Shown: piece by piece, positions 8,714-17,472 of the stretch | How positions within the stretch are numbered: the stretch's first letter is position 1 | Layout: each line of letters opens with the position of its first letter | Source: Flavobacteriales bacterium | Lineage (GTDB): Bacteria > Bacteroidota > Bacteroidia > UBA10329 | Reading direction: 5' to 3' | Length of the DNA: 64,000 nucleotides | Assembly (NCBI GenBank): GCA_020635495.1 | Contig: JACJZQ010000001.1 | Coordinates: forward strand, 62,001-126,000 | Notes under the pieces: model-generated | Told to the model about the DNA's origin: nothing | Database searches by the model: none | What the model saw: only the letters and a program-made list of their open reading frames with translations | Program-made: the position numbers and the translations under genes

Positions 8714-10327
8714 CTATCTGATTTTTACTACAATAGGACCCAGCTGATGAACCTGCCCATCCTCTCCAACGGCCATTATGTTCTCATAGTAAATATGGTC
8801 CCCAGTTTTAACCTTGCTTAACAAACGTTTTGTGTCCTCCGAGAAGCTGCCTCCCTGATTTCTAACAGGGCTGTATACATCGCCTCTTTTGTTTATGACA
8901 GTAACATCATAGCGAGTGACGCTACATGGAAGGTCAAAAACGAAGCTTTCGTCATATCGGGCCGAAATCCCTTGTAGCGCTTTGCACATCCCGGTGGTAA
9001 TTTTCTCCGACCCTGTAATGTTGCCCAAGTAAGCCTGTGGCTTCGGTAAGCGCAACACGCGAAACTCCATAAGTCCCATCGAACGGGTTGAGCCATCGGC
9101 CATTCTGGCTGACACAGAAACGCTGGCCGTGTGATTCTTGCCTTTGTTCATCTTGGCCACATACTTTCCATTCGATTTTTTGATGAGTTGATGACCGCCA
9201 GAAATGGTAGCTATGATATTCTCGGATGGAACACCCGGAACTGAAATGTCAACTGGATTCTCGATTCCCCTGTACAGCACGTTCATTTTGGTTGGCGACA
9301 CCACCAACGATGGCCGCGCAACGATGTATTCCGAGCGAAACGGATAGCTCTGCGTTTCGCCCTCACTGTTCAGCAGATCGACCATTCCTTCGTAGGTGAA
9401 AATGCCTTCTGAGCTGGTGCGTTTACGGAAGATGCCTTTGCCGTTTTCGGTCAGGCACGTGTCTTCCAAGGAAACAAGGTCATCGGCTTTCTCATTCAGT
9501 TTGCCAATGCGCACTTTTGGCGAGCGCGTGGTGCTGTAGGCCGCAACGATGATATCCGATTGGTATTCTTCACCAAGCAGCACATAATTGCTCTGCGGCA
9601 ACACGGTTGCGGCAATGGTGTCGAAGAAGAAATCCTTCTTGTTAAACGAGCGGTAGAGTTTGCTCACCACATCATATTCCACATCGGCCACATCCATTTG
9701 TAGTTTGGAGAGAATGACCAACGAAGCCACCAGCGGTGTGTGGTAAAAGTTGTTGGTTTCCCAAGTGGAAGTGGCATCCTCGAGATTCCTGTCCTCCAGG
9801 TTGATGCGCTCATTGAAGAACTGCTTATCGCCTTCACTCAGTAACTCGCGCATGGAGCTTTGGTACGCGGCAATTTTTGTCTTAAGCACTTTGGCTAGTC
9901 CACCTGAGCCATCTTCCTTCTCTCCGACCAGAATATTGGTTGGAATGTCATAATCATCCTTTTTAGAAAGGCTGCCGATGCTCATGGTATCGGCTACCGA
10001 ACGTTCCACTTTTTCCGTTTTGGCAATGAGCGTGGTTTTAACGCTATCGATGAAGGTGTTGAGTTCCTGTGCCTTTTCCCGTGCCTTTTGGGACCTCTCC
10101 CAGTATTGGCCCACTTTTTCCGAATCGATGGCCATGGCCAAGTCGAAATCGGTGTAGAGCGCATTCATCTTTTTACCCGTGGTTTCGGAACTTGCAGCGA
10201 GGCTCTCATTTACAATGACAAACGCATCGAGAATGTCTTTGGAAATGTTGAGCGCCAGCAGCGCGGTAAGAACGAGATACATCATCCCGATCATTTTCTG
10301 TCTTGGTGTTTCTTGCTGTCCAGCCAT
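8714..10327 (-). CDS. gldM: GldM-like gliding motility / type IX secretion protein
   Basis: 537 residues. GldM forms, with GldL, the proton-driven inner-membrane motor of the type IX secretion system; its long periplasmic part contacts GldK/GldN. The N-terminus AGQQETPRQKMIGMMYLVL followed by a single membrane helix (about 15-35) is the GldM signature, and the remaining 500 residues are periplasmic with helical then beta-rich domains. In gliding bacteria gldM sits in a gldKLMN operon. Here neither gldL nor gldN adjoins it, so this is either a second, orphan copy or the locus is split. Start ATG at 10327 is standard. Confidence 0.9.
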   Translation of the reverse strand: MAGQQETPRQKMIGMMYLVLTALLALNISKDILDAFVIVNESLAASSETTGKKMNALYTDFDLAMAIDSEKVGQYWERSQKAREKAQELNTFIDSVKTTLIAKTEKVERSVADTMSIGSLSKKDDYDIPTNILVGEKEDGSGGLAKVLKTKIAAYQSSMRELLSEGDKQFFNERINLEDRNLEDATSTWETNNFYHTPLVASLVILSKLQMDVADVEYDVVSKLYRSFNKKDFFFDTIAATVLPQSNYVLLGEEYQSDIIVAAYSTTRSPKVRIGKLNEKADDLVSLEDTCLTENGKGIFRKRTSSEGIFTYEGMVDLLNSEGETQSYPFRSEYIVARPSLVVSPTKMNVLYRGIENPVDISVPGVPSENIIATISGGHQLIKKSNGKYVAKMNKGKNHTASVSVSARMADGSTRSMGLMEFRVLRLPKPQAYLGNITGSEKITTGMCKALQGISARYDESFVFDLPCSVTRYDVTVINKRGDVYSPVRNQGGSFSEDTKRLLSKVKTGDHIYYENIMAVGEDGQVHQLGPIVVKIR

Positions 10328-10520
10328 GATGTTGTGTTTTGGTTAATACAATCCTTGTCCACGCCATTTGGTGTGGTAGTTTTTGGACTGATAACCGGCC
10401 GGAAATCTGGGTGTCCTCGCTAATAGAATGCAGGAAATGAAAAAGGGAACAGAATTTTTCTGATCGAACGCGTCAAGAGGCAAGTTACAATAACCATTTA
10501 CCTTTAATGTTATTCGTTCT

Positions 10521-11279
10521 ATGATGCGTCAGAAAGGAATAAAACTGAGTGTGCCAGAGCCTTGTCACGAGAAGTGGTCAGAAATGACCCAATCTGAAAA
10601 GGGCCGTTTTTGCACAAGCTGCCAAAAAGAAGTGGTTGATTTCTCGATTCTAACGGACGACCAGTTGATTAATCGATTATCCAAGGCTACGGGAAAAACA
10701 TGTGGACGTTTCCATAGAGTTCAGCTAGACAAGTGCATATCACCTACTAAAGAGGTAAAAGGGCAAAACAAATTCCACCTTCTATTAACATCACTTCTCG
10801 TATTCGCTGGATTGCGAGACGCTAGAGCTCAATCAGAAAACATTACTCATCAAGAGGTTCGCGTTACCAATAGCCAAGAGCCCTTGGATGAGATGGTTGT
10901 AGGAGAGTTGGAAGCGACATCCGTTCTACGTGGAACTGTAGTCGACAGTATCACAAAAGAACCCCTGATCGGGGCGTCAGTTGTTTTCGCTGATGACCCA
11001 ACGGTGGGAGTGACAACTGACTTTGACGGAAACTTTACACTTGACATTCCCCCGCACAAGAAATCAGAAATTATTCGTGTAAATGTGTCCTTCATTGGTT
11101 CGGAGCGAAAGACCATTACGTTTATGGGAGAAGAGGCACTAACCCATTTATTGGTTGAAATGAGCCAGGGGGAAAGTTGTGTCATGTTGGGTGCCGTGGT
11201 GATTACTCAGCCTCAGATGGAAGAGGAAATGGAGAAGTTTAGAATCAAGCAATGGTTCAAAAGCCAAGGTTGGTGGTAA
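10521..11279 (+). CDS. Membrane protein with Cys-motif N-terminus and carboxypeptidase-like regulatory domain
   Basis: 252 residues. Residues 14-73 hold a conserved Bacteroidota N-terminal module (PEPCHEKWSEMT, FCTSCQKEVVDF, CGRF, DKC) with CxxC and two more Cys, possibly binding a metal in the cytosol. A hydrophobic segment (about 83-103) follows, then a carboxypeptidase-D-regulatory-like beta-sandwich (about 133-200) with LRGTVVDS, PLIGASVVF and DFDGNFTL. The topology suggests a cytoplasmic Cys module anchored to a periplasmic beta domain. Its function is unknown. It starts divergently from gldM, 193 bp away, and is convergent with the small membrane gene. Confidence 0.78.
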   Translation: MMRQKGIKLSVPEPCHEKWSEMTQSEKGRFCTSCQKEVVDFSILTDDQLINRLSKATGKTCGRFHRVQLDKCISPTKEVKGQNKFHLLLTSLLVFAGLRDARAQSENITHQEVRVTNSQEPLDEMVVGELEATSVLRGTVVDSITKEPLIGASVVFADDPTVGVTTDFDGNFTLDIPPHKKSEIIRVNVSFIGSERKTITFMGEEALTHLLVEMSQGESCVMLGAVVITQPQMEEEMEKFRIKQWFKSQGWW

Positions 11280-11280
11280 A

Positions 11281-11505
11281 CTACCCGAATTCCATTATTA
11301 ACCACAGCACCAAAAGTACCAGTAGGATGATGAGAAATCCTTTTCGGTAGCGGTAAATGGGGCGCTTGTAGAGCGGTTCGGTCATGCGCTGGTAGTTGTG
11401 CGTGAGCTTGCCGAAATCCTTGTAGCGGCTCATTTCCTCTTCGGAAGGAACCTCGTTGAAGGAGCTCTTCTTGTCGGTTTCGGTATTTGCGTGGTAGCGC
11501 GTCAT
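11281..11505 (-). CDS. Small single-pass membrane protein encoded after the sigma factor
   Basis: 74 residues: a charged cytosolic N-terminus (1-50) and one C-terminal membrane helix (FLIILLVLLVLWLIM). It overlaps the sigma-factor gene by ATGA and so is translationally coupled to it. The position suggests a regulatory partner such as a minimal anti-sigma factor, but no anti-sigma motif (HxxxCxxC) is present. Function unknown. Confidence 0.7.
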   Translation of the reverse strand: MTRYHANTETDKKSSFNEVPSEEEMSRYKDFGKLTHNYQRMTEPLYKRPIYRYRKGFLIILLVLLVLWLIMEFG

Positions 11506-12056
11506 TTGGTGTGGCCGAAGTTGGTCATTATTGTTCTCAGTCGGTCGAGGGCGCGGTAGGTGCGCACCTTGGCGTTGTCGGCAGATAGGCTCAAAATCTC
11601 TGCCATTTCTTTGAACGACCGCCCTTCAAAGTAACGCATCTCTATATAAACGGTGGCTTCCTCGTCCAGTTTATTGAGGCCGCTCAGCAGCAGATCGAGG
11701 TTGCGTTCGTGCTCGTGTTTTTCGTCCAGCCCATCGAACACGGCATGCAGATCAGCATGGCTCAGCGGCACAGATGTGTTCTTGTTGGTTCTGCGCTGAT
11801 ATTGCCGCACTTCGTTGAGGGCAATTTGAATGAGCCACGAAGAAAAAGGTGCGCCCGTTACCTGGTATTTGGGCAGCGCGTTGATGGCTTTCATGAAGAC
11901 GATTGAGGTGAGTTCGCCAGTGAGTTCCTGGTCGCGTATACGTTTGAAAATGAACCCGAAAACGGTGCTGAAATGCACATCGTAAAGCGGACCGAAGGCG
12001 TTGATGTCCTTCTGCGCCTTGCGGATGAGTTCGGCCTCCTGTTCCCTGGTAAGCAT
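11502..12056 (-). CDS. RNA polymerase sigma factor, ECF / sigma-70 family
   Basis: 184 residues. Region 2 spans about 25-90 (FSTVFGFIFKRIRD, SIVFMKAINALPKY) and region 4 about 120-178 (YIEMRYFEGRSFKEMAEIL, then the helix-turn-helix). It would direct RNA polymerase to a regulon not visible here. The reading frame stays open upstream to 12296, but that extension runs through the divergent mnmH gene and reads as junk; the ATG at 12056 opens MLTREQEAELI, a normal sigma N-terminus. A TACTTTTT box on the minus strand near 12094-12101 may be its promoter. The small membrane gene follows with ATGA overlap. Confidence 0.88.
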   Translation of the reverse strand: MLTREQEAELIRKAQKDINAFGPLYDVHFSTVFGFIFKRIRDQELTGELTSIVFMKAINALPKYQVTGAPFSSWLIQIALNEVRQYQRRTNKNTSVPLSHADLHAVFDGLDEKHEHERNLDLLLSGLNKLDEEATVYIEMRYFEGRSFKEMAEILSLSADNAKVRTYRALDRLRTIMTNFGHTK

Positions 12057-12141
12057 TTTGGGTTGATAATTCCTTACAACTCCGAAGGAAGCGAAAAAGT
12101 ATGTGATACGCTTAGAAGCAATAGCTTCGCTACTTATTGCA

Positions 12142-13170
12142 ATGGAGTATTTCAACGCTTCTGACTTCTTGCTTCTAACGGCAGACCTGCCGGTGATAGA
12201 CGTGCGCTCGCCAAGTGAATTCGCAGCTGGCCACATTCCGAGTGCGGTGAATGTTCCTTTGTTTGCGGATGACGAGCGGGCCATTGTAGGAACCATCTAC
12301 AAACAGAAGGGACAACAATCGGCCATGGACAAGGGAATGGAGTTCGTGGAACCAAAAATGGCAGCACTGGCCAATGCTGCCAAATCGATTGCAATTGGTG
12401 ACAAAGTCGGTGTTTACTGCTGGCGAGGTGGCATGCGGAGCAATCGCACTGCATGGTGGTTTGAAGAAAATGGACTTCAGTGCTCGGTACTGACAGGTGG
12501 CTATAAAGCGTACCGAAATTGGGCGCTGCAAGATTTCGGTAAACCGAAGAACCTTGTCGTTCTCGATGGCCCAACAGGAAGTGGCAAAACTGAGATTCTT
12601 CATGCACTGAAGGCCGCTGGGGAACAGATTATTGATATCGAAGGATTTGCCAATCACAAGGGCTCTGCTTTCGGTGGTATTGGATTGGGGAAACAGCCTA
12701 GCTCACAGCAATTTCAGAACGATCTTCACCACGAACTTGCTCAACTTGACACCGAAAAAAGAATCTGGATCGAACGAGAAGGAATGACCGTGGGCAAGGT
12801 TTATTTGCCGCAGCCGCTTTGGCACAAAATGCGGGAATCTACGGCCGTTGCCATTGAAGTTCCATTGTCAGTTCGGGTAGAACGGTTGGTCAAAGATTAT
12901 GGCTCCGCCCCAAAAGACCTCTTAGAAAACAGCATCAGAAAACTCCAACAAAAACTTGGAGGACAAAACATGAATGCAGCACTGGAGCTTTTGAAAGAAA
13001 ACGAACTTGACGAGGTAGCCAAAGTGTTACTCAATTACTACGATAAGCGGTATTCTTTCAGCAAGGAAAAATACTTGGAGCGAAAACCTCTGATCATCGA
13101 ACTCGATTCGAATGATGCCAATGTAAATGCCAAGCGTTTGATCACTTTGGCCAACGAAAACGGATTATGA
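12142..13170 (+). CDS. mnmH: tRNA 2-selenouridine synthase (SelU/MnmH)
   Basis: Replaces the 2-thio group of the wobble uridine of tRNA Lys, Glu and Gln by selenium, via geranylation. It has a rhodanese domain (about 10-125) with catalytic Cys93 in VYCWRGGMRS, then a P-loop domain with GPTGSGKT near residue 143. The 342-residue length is normal. The ATG at 12142 gives MEYFNASDFLLLTADLPVIDVR, matching the family start better than a GTG at 12103. It overlaps selD by ATGA, so the selenium donor and the user are co-translated. Confidence 0.95.
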   Translation: MEYFNASDFLLLTADLPVIDVRSPSEFAAGHIPSAVNVPLFADDERAIVGTIYKQKGQQSAMDKGMEFVEPKMAALANAAKSIAIGDKVGVYCWRGGMRSNRTAWWFEENGLQCSVLTGGYKAYRNWALQDFGKPKNLVVLDGPTGSGKTEILHALKAAGEQIIDIEGFANHKGSAFGGIGLGKQPSSQQFQNDLHHELAQLDTEKRIWIEREGMTVGKVYLPQPLWHKMRESTAVAIEVPLSVRVERLVKDYGSAPKDLLENSIRKLQQKLGGQNMNAALELLKENELDEVAKVLLNYYDKRYSFSKEKYLERKPLIIELDSNDANVNAKRLITLANENGL

Positions 13171-14201
13171 ACGAAGAAATAAAACTCACCCAATACTCGC
13201 ACGGTTCTGGTTGCGGTTGTAAGATCTCGCCTCTGGTTTTGGAGCAGATTCTTCAGACGGATTCCAGGCAAACTGAATTCCCCAGCCTGTTGGTCGGTAA
13301 CGCTACCAAAGATGATGCGGCAGTTTACCGAATCAATGACGAGGAGGCCATTATCAGCACGGCTGATTTCTTCATGCCGATTGTAGACGATGCTTTTGAC
13401 TTCGGGGCCATCGCTTCGGCTAATGCGTTATCTGATGTTTACGCCATGGGTGGAGAACCTTTGATGGCGATTGCCTTGCTGGGCTGGCCCGTGGATAAAC
13501 TTCCCACTTCCGTTGCACAAAAAGTGATGGAAGGCGCGCGCTCCATCTGCGAAACAGCGGGCATTCCACTGGCTGGCGGTCACAGTATCGATTCACCCGA
13601 ACCTGTCTTCGGACTTTCAGTAACCGGAAGAGTTTCGTTTGAAAAATTGAAGCGGAACGATGCTGCAAAGGCTGGCGATCTGCTCTATTTGACAAAGCCT
13701 TTAGGCGTGGGAATTCTAAGTGCTGCCCAGAAAAGAGGAAAGGCTGACCCGGCTGATCATCAACGCGCGGTAGAGCAAATGAAAACGCTGAATCTATTCG
13801 GTGCCGTGGCTTCTGAATTGGATGGAGTAACCGCCATGACCGACATCACCGGGTTTGGGCTGCTCGGACATTTGACCGAGGTTTGCGAAGGAAGCCGTGT
13901 TTCGGCAACCATCAACTACGCAGATGTTCCACTTATCGAGAATCTGAAAACATACTTGGATCAGTTCATCTACCCCGATATGACGATGAAGAATTTCAGC
14001 ACGTATTCTCCAAAAGTGAGTCAATTAAGTGGCGAACAGCTATTCACGCTTTGCGACCCACAGACAAGCGGTGGATTACTGATATGTGTTCGTCCTGAAT
14101 CCGAGATTGCGTTCCTCGAACTGGCAAAAAAGAATAATCAAACGATTTGGAAAATCGGAACTACAACGGAAACTGCTGAAAAGACTGTAACAGTCCTTTA
14201 G
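13167..14201 (+). CDS. selD: Selenide, water dikinase
   Basis: Makes selenophosphate from selenide and ATP, supplying mnmH. AIR-synthase-related fold, 344 residues. The catalytic site GSGCGCK carries Cys16 (not Sec) with Cys18 and Lys19; Asp-rich ATP/Mg sites include DDAAVY and TADFF. Other signatures are SDVYAMGG, LAGGHS and DITGFGLLGH. Coupled to mnmH by 4-bp overlap, and its stop overlaps the convergent DUF6702 stop. No selA or selB is in the window, so selenium here may serve only tRNA; that cannot be decided from 64 kb. Confidence 0.96.
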   Translation: MNEEIKLTQYSHGSGCGCKISPLVLEQILQTDSRQTEFPSLLVGNATKDDAAVYRINDEEAIISTADFFMPIVDDAFDFGAIASANALSDVYAMGGEPLMAIALLGWPVDKLPTSVAQKVMEGARSICETAGIPLAGGHSIDSPEPVFGLSVTGRVSFEKLKRNDAAKAGDLLYLTKPLGVGILSAAQKRGKADPADHQRAVEQMKTLNLFGAVASELDGVTAMTDITGFGLLGHLTEVCEGSRVSATINYADVPLIENLKTYLDQFIYPDMTMKNFSTYSPKVSQLSGEQLFTLCDPQTSGGLLICVRPESEIAFLELAKKNNQTIWKIGTTTETAEKTVTVL

Positions 14202-14680
14202 AATTCGAACTTCAATTTGGTATTGCCCTTTCTGGCAAGGCCGCTCTTTTTGCGCCCGTTGATGTTGAGGTTGACCATGTTGGTCTGATCCTCAAATGCC
14301 TCGAGCAGAAAGCTATTTTCCACTTCTAGCGATTGGACTTTCTTAACGTCTTTCACCTCCAAGTAGCACCAGGTGGCATCGAGTTCGGCTTCTTTCCCTA
14401 GGTACATGAAATCGGTTGGCTTGCCATTAACTGTGAGTTTGAAATGGCGTTTCAGATAGGTTTCGATGTATTCGTTGGCTTCGGGCGGTTCGTTCTCGGT
14501 GCCCAATTCCATTTTGGGTGCGCCTGCTTGTTGCAGTGCGGTCAAGAGGTCGTCTGTAAAAAGCTTGATGGAAATCTCAAGGGTTTTGTTCTCGGTATTG
14601 TGGTTTATCTCAGTTAATGACAAATGGAATTCATGTGCCGAGAACAGGACAAGAAGTATGGAAAGCAACGCTGTTTTCAT
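14198..14680 (-). CDS. DUF6702 family secreted protein
   Basis: 160 residues with a signal peptide (MKTALLSILLVLFSA) followed by HEFHLSLTEI, the typical opening of the DUF6702 family of Bacteroidota; NLNINGRKKSGLARKGN near the C-terminus also fits. Predicted periplasmic beta-rich protein of unknown function. It is the last gene of a leftward operon with HupE/UreJ, an M1 peptidase and a GreA-like protein, abutting the GreA-like gene with no gap. Its stop codon overlaps the selD stop. Confidence 0.82.
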   Translation of the reverse strand: MKTALLSILLVLFSAHEFHLSLTEINHNTENKTLEISIKLFTDDLLTALQQAGAPKMELGTENEPPEANEYIETYLKRHFKLTVNGKPTDFMYLGKEAELDATWCYLEVKDVKKVQSLEVENSFLLEAFEDQTNMVNLNINGRKKSGLARKGNTKLKFEF

Positions 14681-15124
14681 CTATTGGATGGATGTGATTG
14701 CATATTCCGTTCCATTCATATTAAAGCTTTCGCCCAAACGTTTTCCCAACATCTGTTTGGCGATGGGCGATTGCGAAGAAACCACAAAAATGTCTGTTCC
14801 ATTGAGGTTGACCTTGCCCAAGCCCACGGCAATGTAAAACGTGGCGCGGTTGGTCTGCACCACTGCGCCTTTCTGAGCGGTCTCCAACTTATGTTCGGGA
14901 TTTATCTGTTCCAGTTCGGCTAAAATCGACTGCGCTTCTGCCAATTGCTTTTGGAGTTTTTCCTGTTCCAGATGTATCATGGCGCGACCTGTTTCGTGCT
15001 TGTCGCCAGCGGTGCTTTTGCTTTCGGATTGCACGGCATCAAGCATGGAAGCAAGTTCCCCCTCAAGAGAGTTAACTTTTGATCGAGCAACCTGAATGCA
15101 GTGATTCAGTAGCCTTAACTTCAT
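14681..15124 (-). CDS. GreA/GreB-like protein (short Bacteroidota form)
   Basis: 147 residues: an N-terminal helical hairpin (about 1-70, with the SAGDKHETGRA-type turn) and a C-terminal Gre FKBP-like domain (about 85-147) with VGLGKVNLNGTDIFVVS and SPIAKQMLGKRLGE. GreA rescues backtracked RNA polymerase by inserting its coiled-coil tip into the secondary channel. This short form may act similarly or only bind polymerase; which is unclear. Homologues are sometimes mislabelled 3-oxoacyl-ACP synthase. It starts 6 bp after the M1 peptidase stop. Confidence 0.82.
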   Translation of the reverse strand: MKLRLLNHCIQVARSKVNSLEGELASMLDAVQSESKSTAGDKHETGRAMIHLEQEKLQKQLAEAQSILAELEQINPEHKLETAQKGAVVQTNRATFYIAVGLGKVNLNGTDIFVVSSQSPIAKQMLGKRLGESFNMNGTEYAITSIQ

Positions 15125-15130
15125 GCCAAC

Positions 15131-17443
15131 CTATTTTCCTCCTCTTTCCTTAGCGCGCTTAGCACGCTGCATAGGGTTTTCCCCGTTGTGGTCGCGGCCC
15201 TTGTAAAGTTCGAAGCGAGTTGGCTGCTGGCGTGGTGGCCAGTAGTTGTTGCTTCGGTCGATGTCGGCTGTTTCTAGGGTTGGGTCTAGGACTACTCGCA
15301 CCAATTCCTTCTCAGAGTAGAACACCTTACTTACGGTCTTGTCGTTCATTTTCCAGATCTCCGCAGGAATTCTATGAATTTCCTTAGAGCCGTCTGCGTA
15401 TTCAAATTCCAGAATAACGGGCATCACCAAACCTCCAGGAGATGAGATGTCTATCTGATAGTAGTTCATTCCTGAATTGAGCACGGCTTTTTCCTTATCA
15501 TCCAAACGGGCCAAGTACTTGTCATACTCCTCGCTGTCTAGAATCGTCCACTTGTACGGGTCGTATTCGTTATTGTAGAAATCGCGGGTTTTGGCGTCTT
15601 TTTCTACCATGCTTTGATAAGCATCTTCATTACGGATGTCACTGATATAAGCCTCCTTCTGCTCATCTTCTTTCTTGGCCAAAGGCTTTTCCACCGATGG
15701 GTCTTGCGTATCAATCTGGAACCATTTTACCGCATCCAAGCTTTGATCGCAATGGTCAGTGGTATAGAACCAGCCTCTCCAGAACCAGTCAAGGTCAACC
15801 CCAGATGCATCTTCCATTGTGCGGAAGAAATCTGCTGGCGTTGGGTGCTTGAATGCCCACCGTCTTGCGTATTCTTTAAACGCATAATCAAACAACTCGC
15901 GGCCCAAAACGGTCTCACGAAGAATGTTCAAAGCCGTAGCTGGCTTTCCGTAAGCGTTGTTTCCGAACTGCTTAATGCTCTCGCTGTTGGTCATAATTGG
16001 AACCATGCCATTTTTATCGCCTTTCATGTAATCGACAATGTTCGGTGCTGGACCTCTACGTGCTGGGAAATCCTTGTCCCATTCTTTCTCTGTAAGGTAT
16101 TCAACGAACGAGTTCAAACCTTCGTCCATCCACGTCCACTGGCGCTCATCCGAGTTGATGATCATCGGGAAGAAGTTGTGACCCACTTCGTGAACGATAA
16201 CCCCAATCATTCTATGTTTGATATGATCAGAATACGTGCCGTCTTTTTCTGGCCTTCCAAAGTTGAAACAGATCATCGGGTACTCCATTCCAATGGCCTT
16301 GGCGTGAACTGAAATGGCCACCGGATAGGGATAATCGATGGTGAATTTGCTATACGTTTTGAGCGTGTGTGCCACAACACGAGTTGAGTACTGCTCCCAA
16401 AGAGGATTTCCTTCTTTTGGATAGTAACTCATGGCCATCACCTTCTTGCCAGCAATGTCAACGCCCATGGCGTCCCAAATGAACTTACGTGATGTTGCAA
16501 AAGCGAAATCACGAACATTGGTGGCTTTAAAGGTCCACGTTTTTTTCTCCTTGGTGCCTTCTTTCTCGTTCTCTTCAGCTTCTGCCTGCGTTACGATGAT
16601 AACTGGTTCATCAGCATTTTTTGCTTCGTCAAAGCGTTGCTTTTGCTCCGCTGTAAGCACTTGGCTGTAATTCTGGCAAAACCCGGTTGCACCTACAATG
16701 TGATCGGCTGGAACCGTAATGTCAACCTTGTAATCTCCGAACGGCAGCGCAAACTCGCCACTGCCCAAGAATTGCTTGTGCTGCCAGCCTTCAACTTCGT
16801 TGTAAACGCACAATCTTGGAAACCACTGCGCAATGGTGTAGAGGTAATTTCCATCTTCTGGAAAGAACTCATATCCCGAACGACCACCGATCTCCATGCG
16901 GTCGTTGATGTTGTACCACCACTTCAGTTTGATGCTGGTTTTACCCTTTGCCTTTAGTGGCTTTGGCAAATCAACGCGCATCATCGTGTTCACAATTGTG
17001 TAAGGCAATTCGTTACCAGCGTTGTCTTTCACGTACTCGATCTTGAAACCACCATCGAAATCGTTGTGCATTCTGGCCAGCTCGCCAAAACTCATTTTAT
17101 CATCGATTTTCCCTGTAGAAATCTTCTTGGTATCGCTGTCTTTGGCGCGAACGTTCTGGTCCAATTGTAGCCACAGATAGGTCAGCTCATCCGGTGAATT
17201 ATTCACGTAGGTAATCGTACTTGAGCCGTAAATGCGCTGTGTTTCGTCATCCAGCTCCACCTTCATATCGTAATCCACCTGCTGCTGGTAATACTCATGT
17301 CCTGGTGCGCCACTGGCGGTTCGGTACACATTCGGGGTTGGTAACTCCTGACCCAACTGGCGGAATTTGTTGGTGTTGATGTTTTCCTGTGCGGAAGTAA
17401 AAAGCGGTAAAACGGCTAAAATAGAAAGCGCGAAACGTTTCAT
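15131..17443 (-). CDS. M1 family metallopeptidase (secreted)
   Basis: 770 residues, exported (signal peptide ending TSAQ). Zinc aminopeptidase-type site: HEVGH at 418-422 and the third ligand Glu441 in WMDEGLN (HExxH-x18-E). The substrate-binding segment is IGMEYPMICF, in place of GAMEN. The N-terminal beta domain typical of M1 is present. It probably trims peptides in the periplasm or outside the cell. Second gene of the HupE/UreJ operon, 30 bp after it. Confidence 0.92.
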   Translation of the reverse strand: MKRFALSILAVLPLFTSAQENINTNKFRQLGQELPTPNVYRTASGAPGHEYYQQQVDYDMKVELDDETQRIYGSSTITYVNNSPDELTYLWLQLDQNVRAKDSDTKKISTGKIDDKMSFGELARMHNDFDGGFKIEYVKDNAGNELPYTIVNTMMRVDLPKPLKAKGKTSIKLKWWYNINDRMEIGGRSGYEFFPEDGNYLYTIAQWFPRLCVYNEVEGWQHKQFLGSGEFALPFGDYKVDITVPADHIVGATGFCQNYSQVLTAEQKQRFDEAKNADEPVIIVTQAEAEENEKEGTKEKKTWTFKATNVRDFAFATSRKFIWDAMGVDIAGKKVMAMSYYPKEGNPLWEQYSTRVVAHTLKTYSKFTIDYPYPVAISVHAKAIGMEYPMICFNFGRPEKDGTYSDHIKHRMIGVIVHEVGHNFFPMIINSDERQWTWMDEGLNSFVEYLTEKEWDKDFPARRGPAPNIVDYMKGDKNGMVPIMTNSESIKQFGNNAYGKPATALNILRETVLGRELFDYAFKEYARRWAFKHPTPADFFRTMEDASGVDLDWFWRGWFYTTDHCDQSLDAVKWFQIDTQDPSVEKPLAKKEDEQKEAYISDIRNEDAYQSMVEKDAKTRDFYNNEYDPYKWTILDSEEYDKYLARLDDKEKAVLNSGMNYYQIDISSPGGLVMPVILEFEYADGSKEIHRIPAEIWKMNDKTVSKVFYSEKELVRVVLDPTLETADIDRSNNYWPPRQQPTRFELYKGRDHNGENPMQRAKRAKERGGK

Positions 17444-17472
17444 AAATCTGACTTAAGTGGTTCTGAATGAAC

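Noticed and set aside
12056..12296. 80-codon upstream extension of the sigma factor
   Set aside because: It overlaps the divergent mnmH start and does not resemble a sigma N-terminus; ATG at 12056 fits.
13167..13230. Selenocysteine in SelD
   Set aside because: The catalytic position is TGC (Cys16), with no in-frame TGA.
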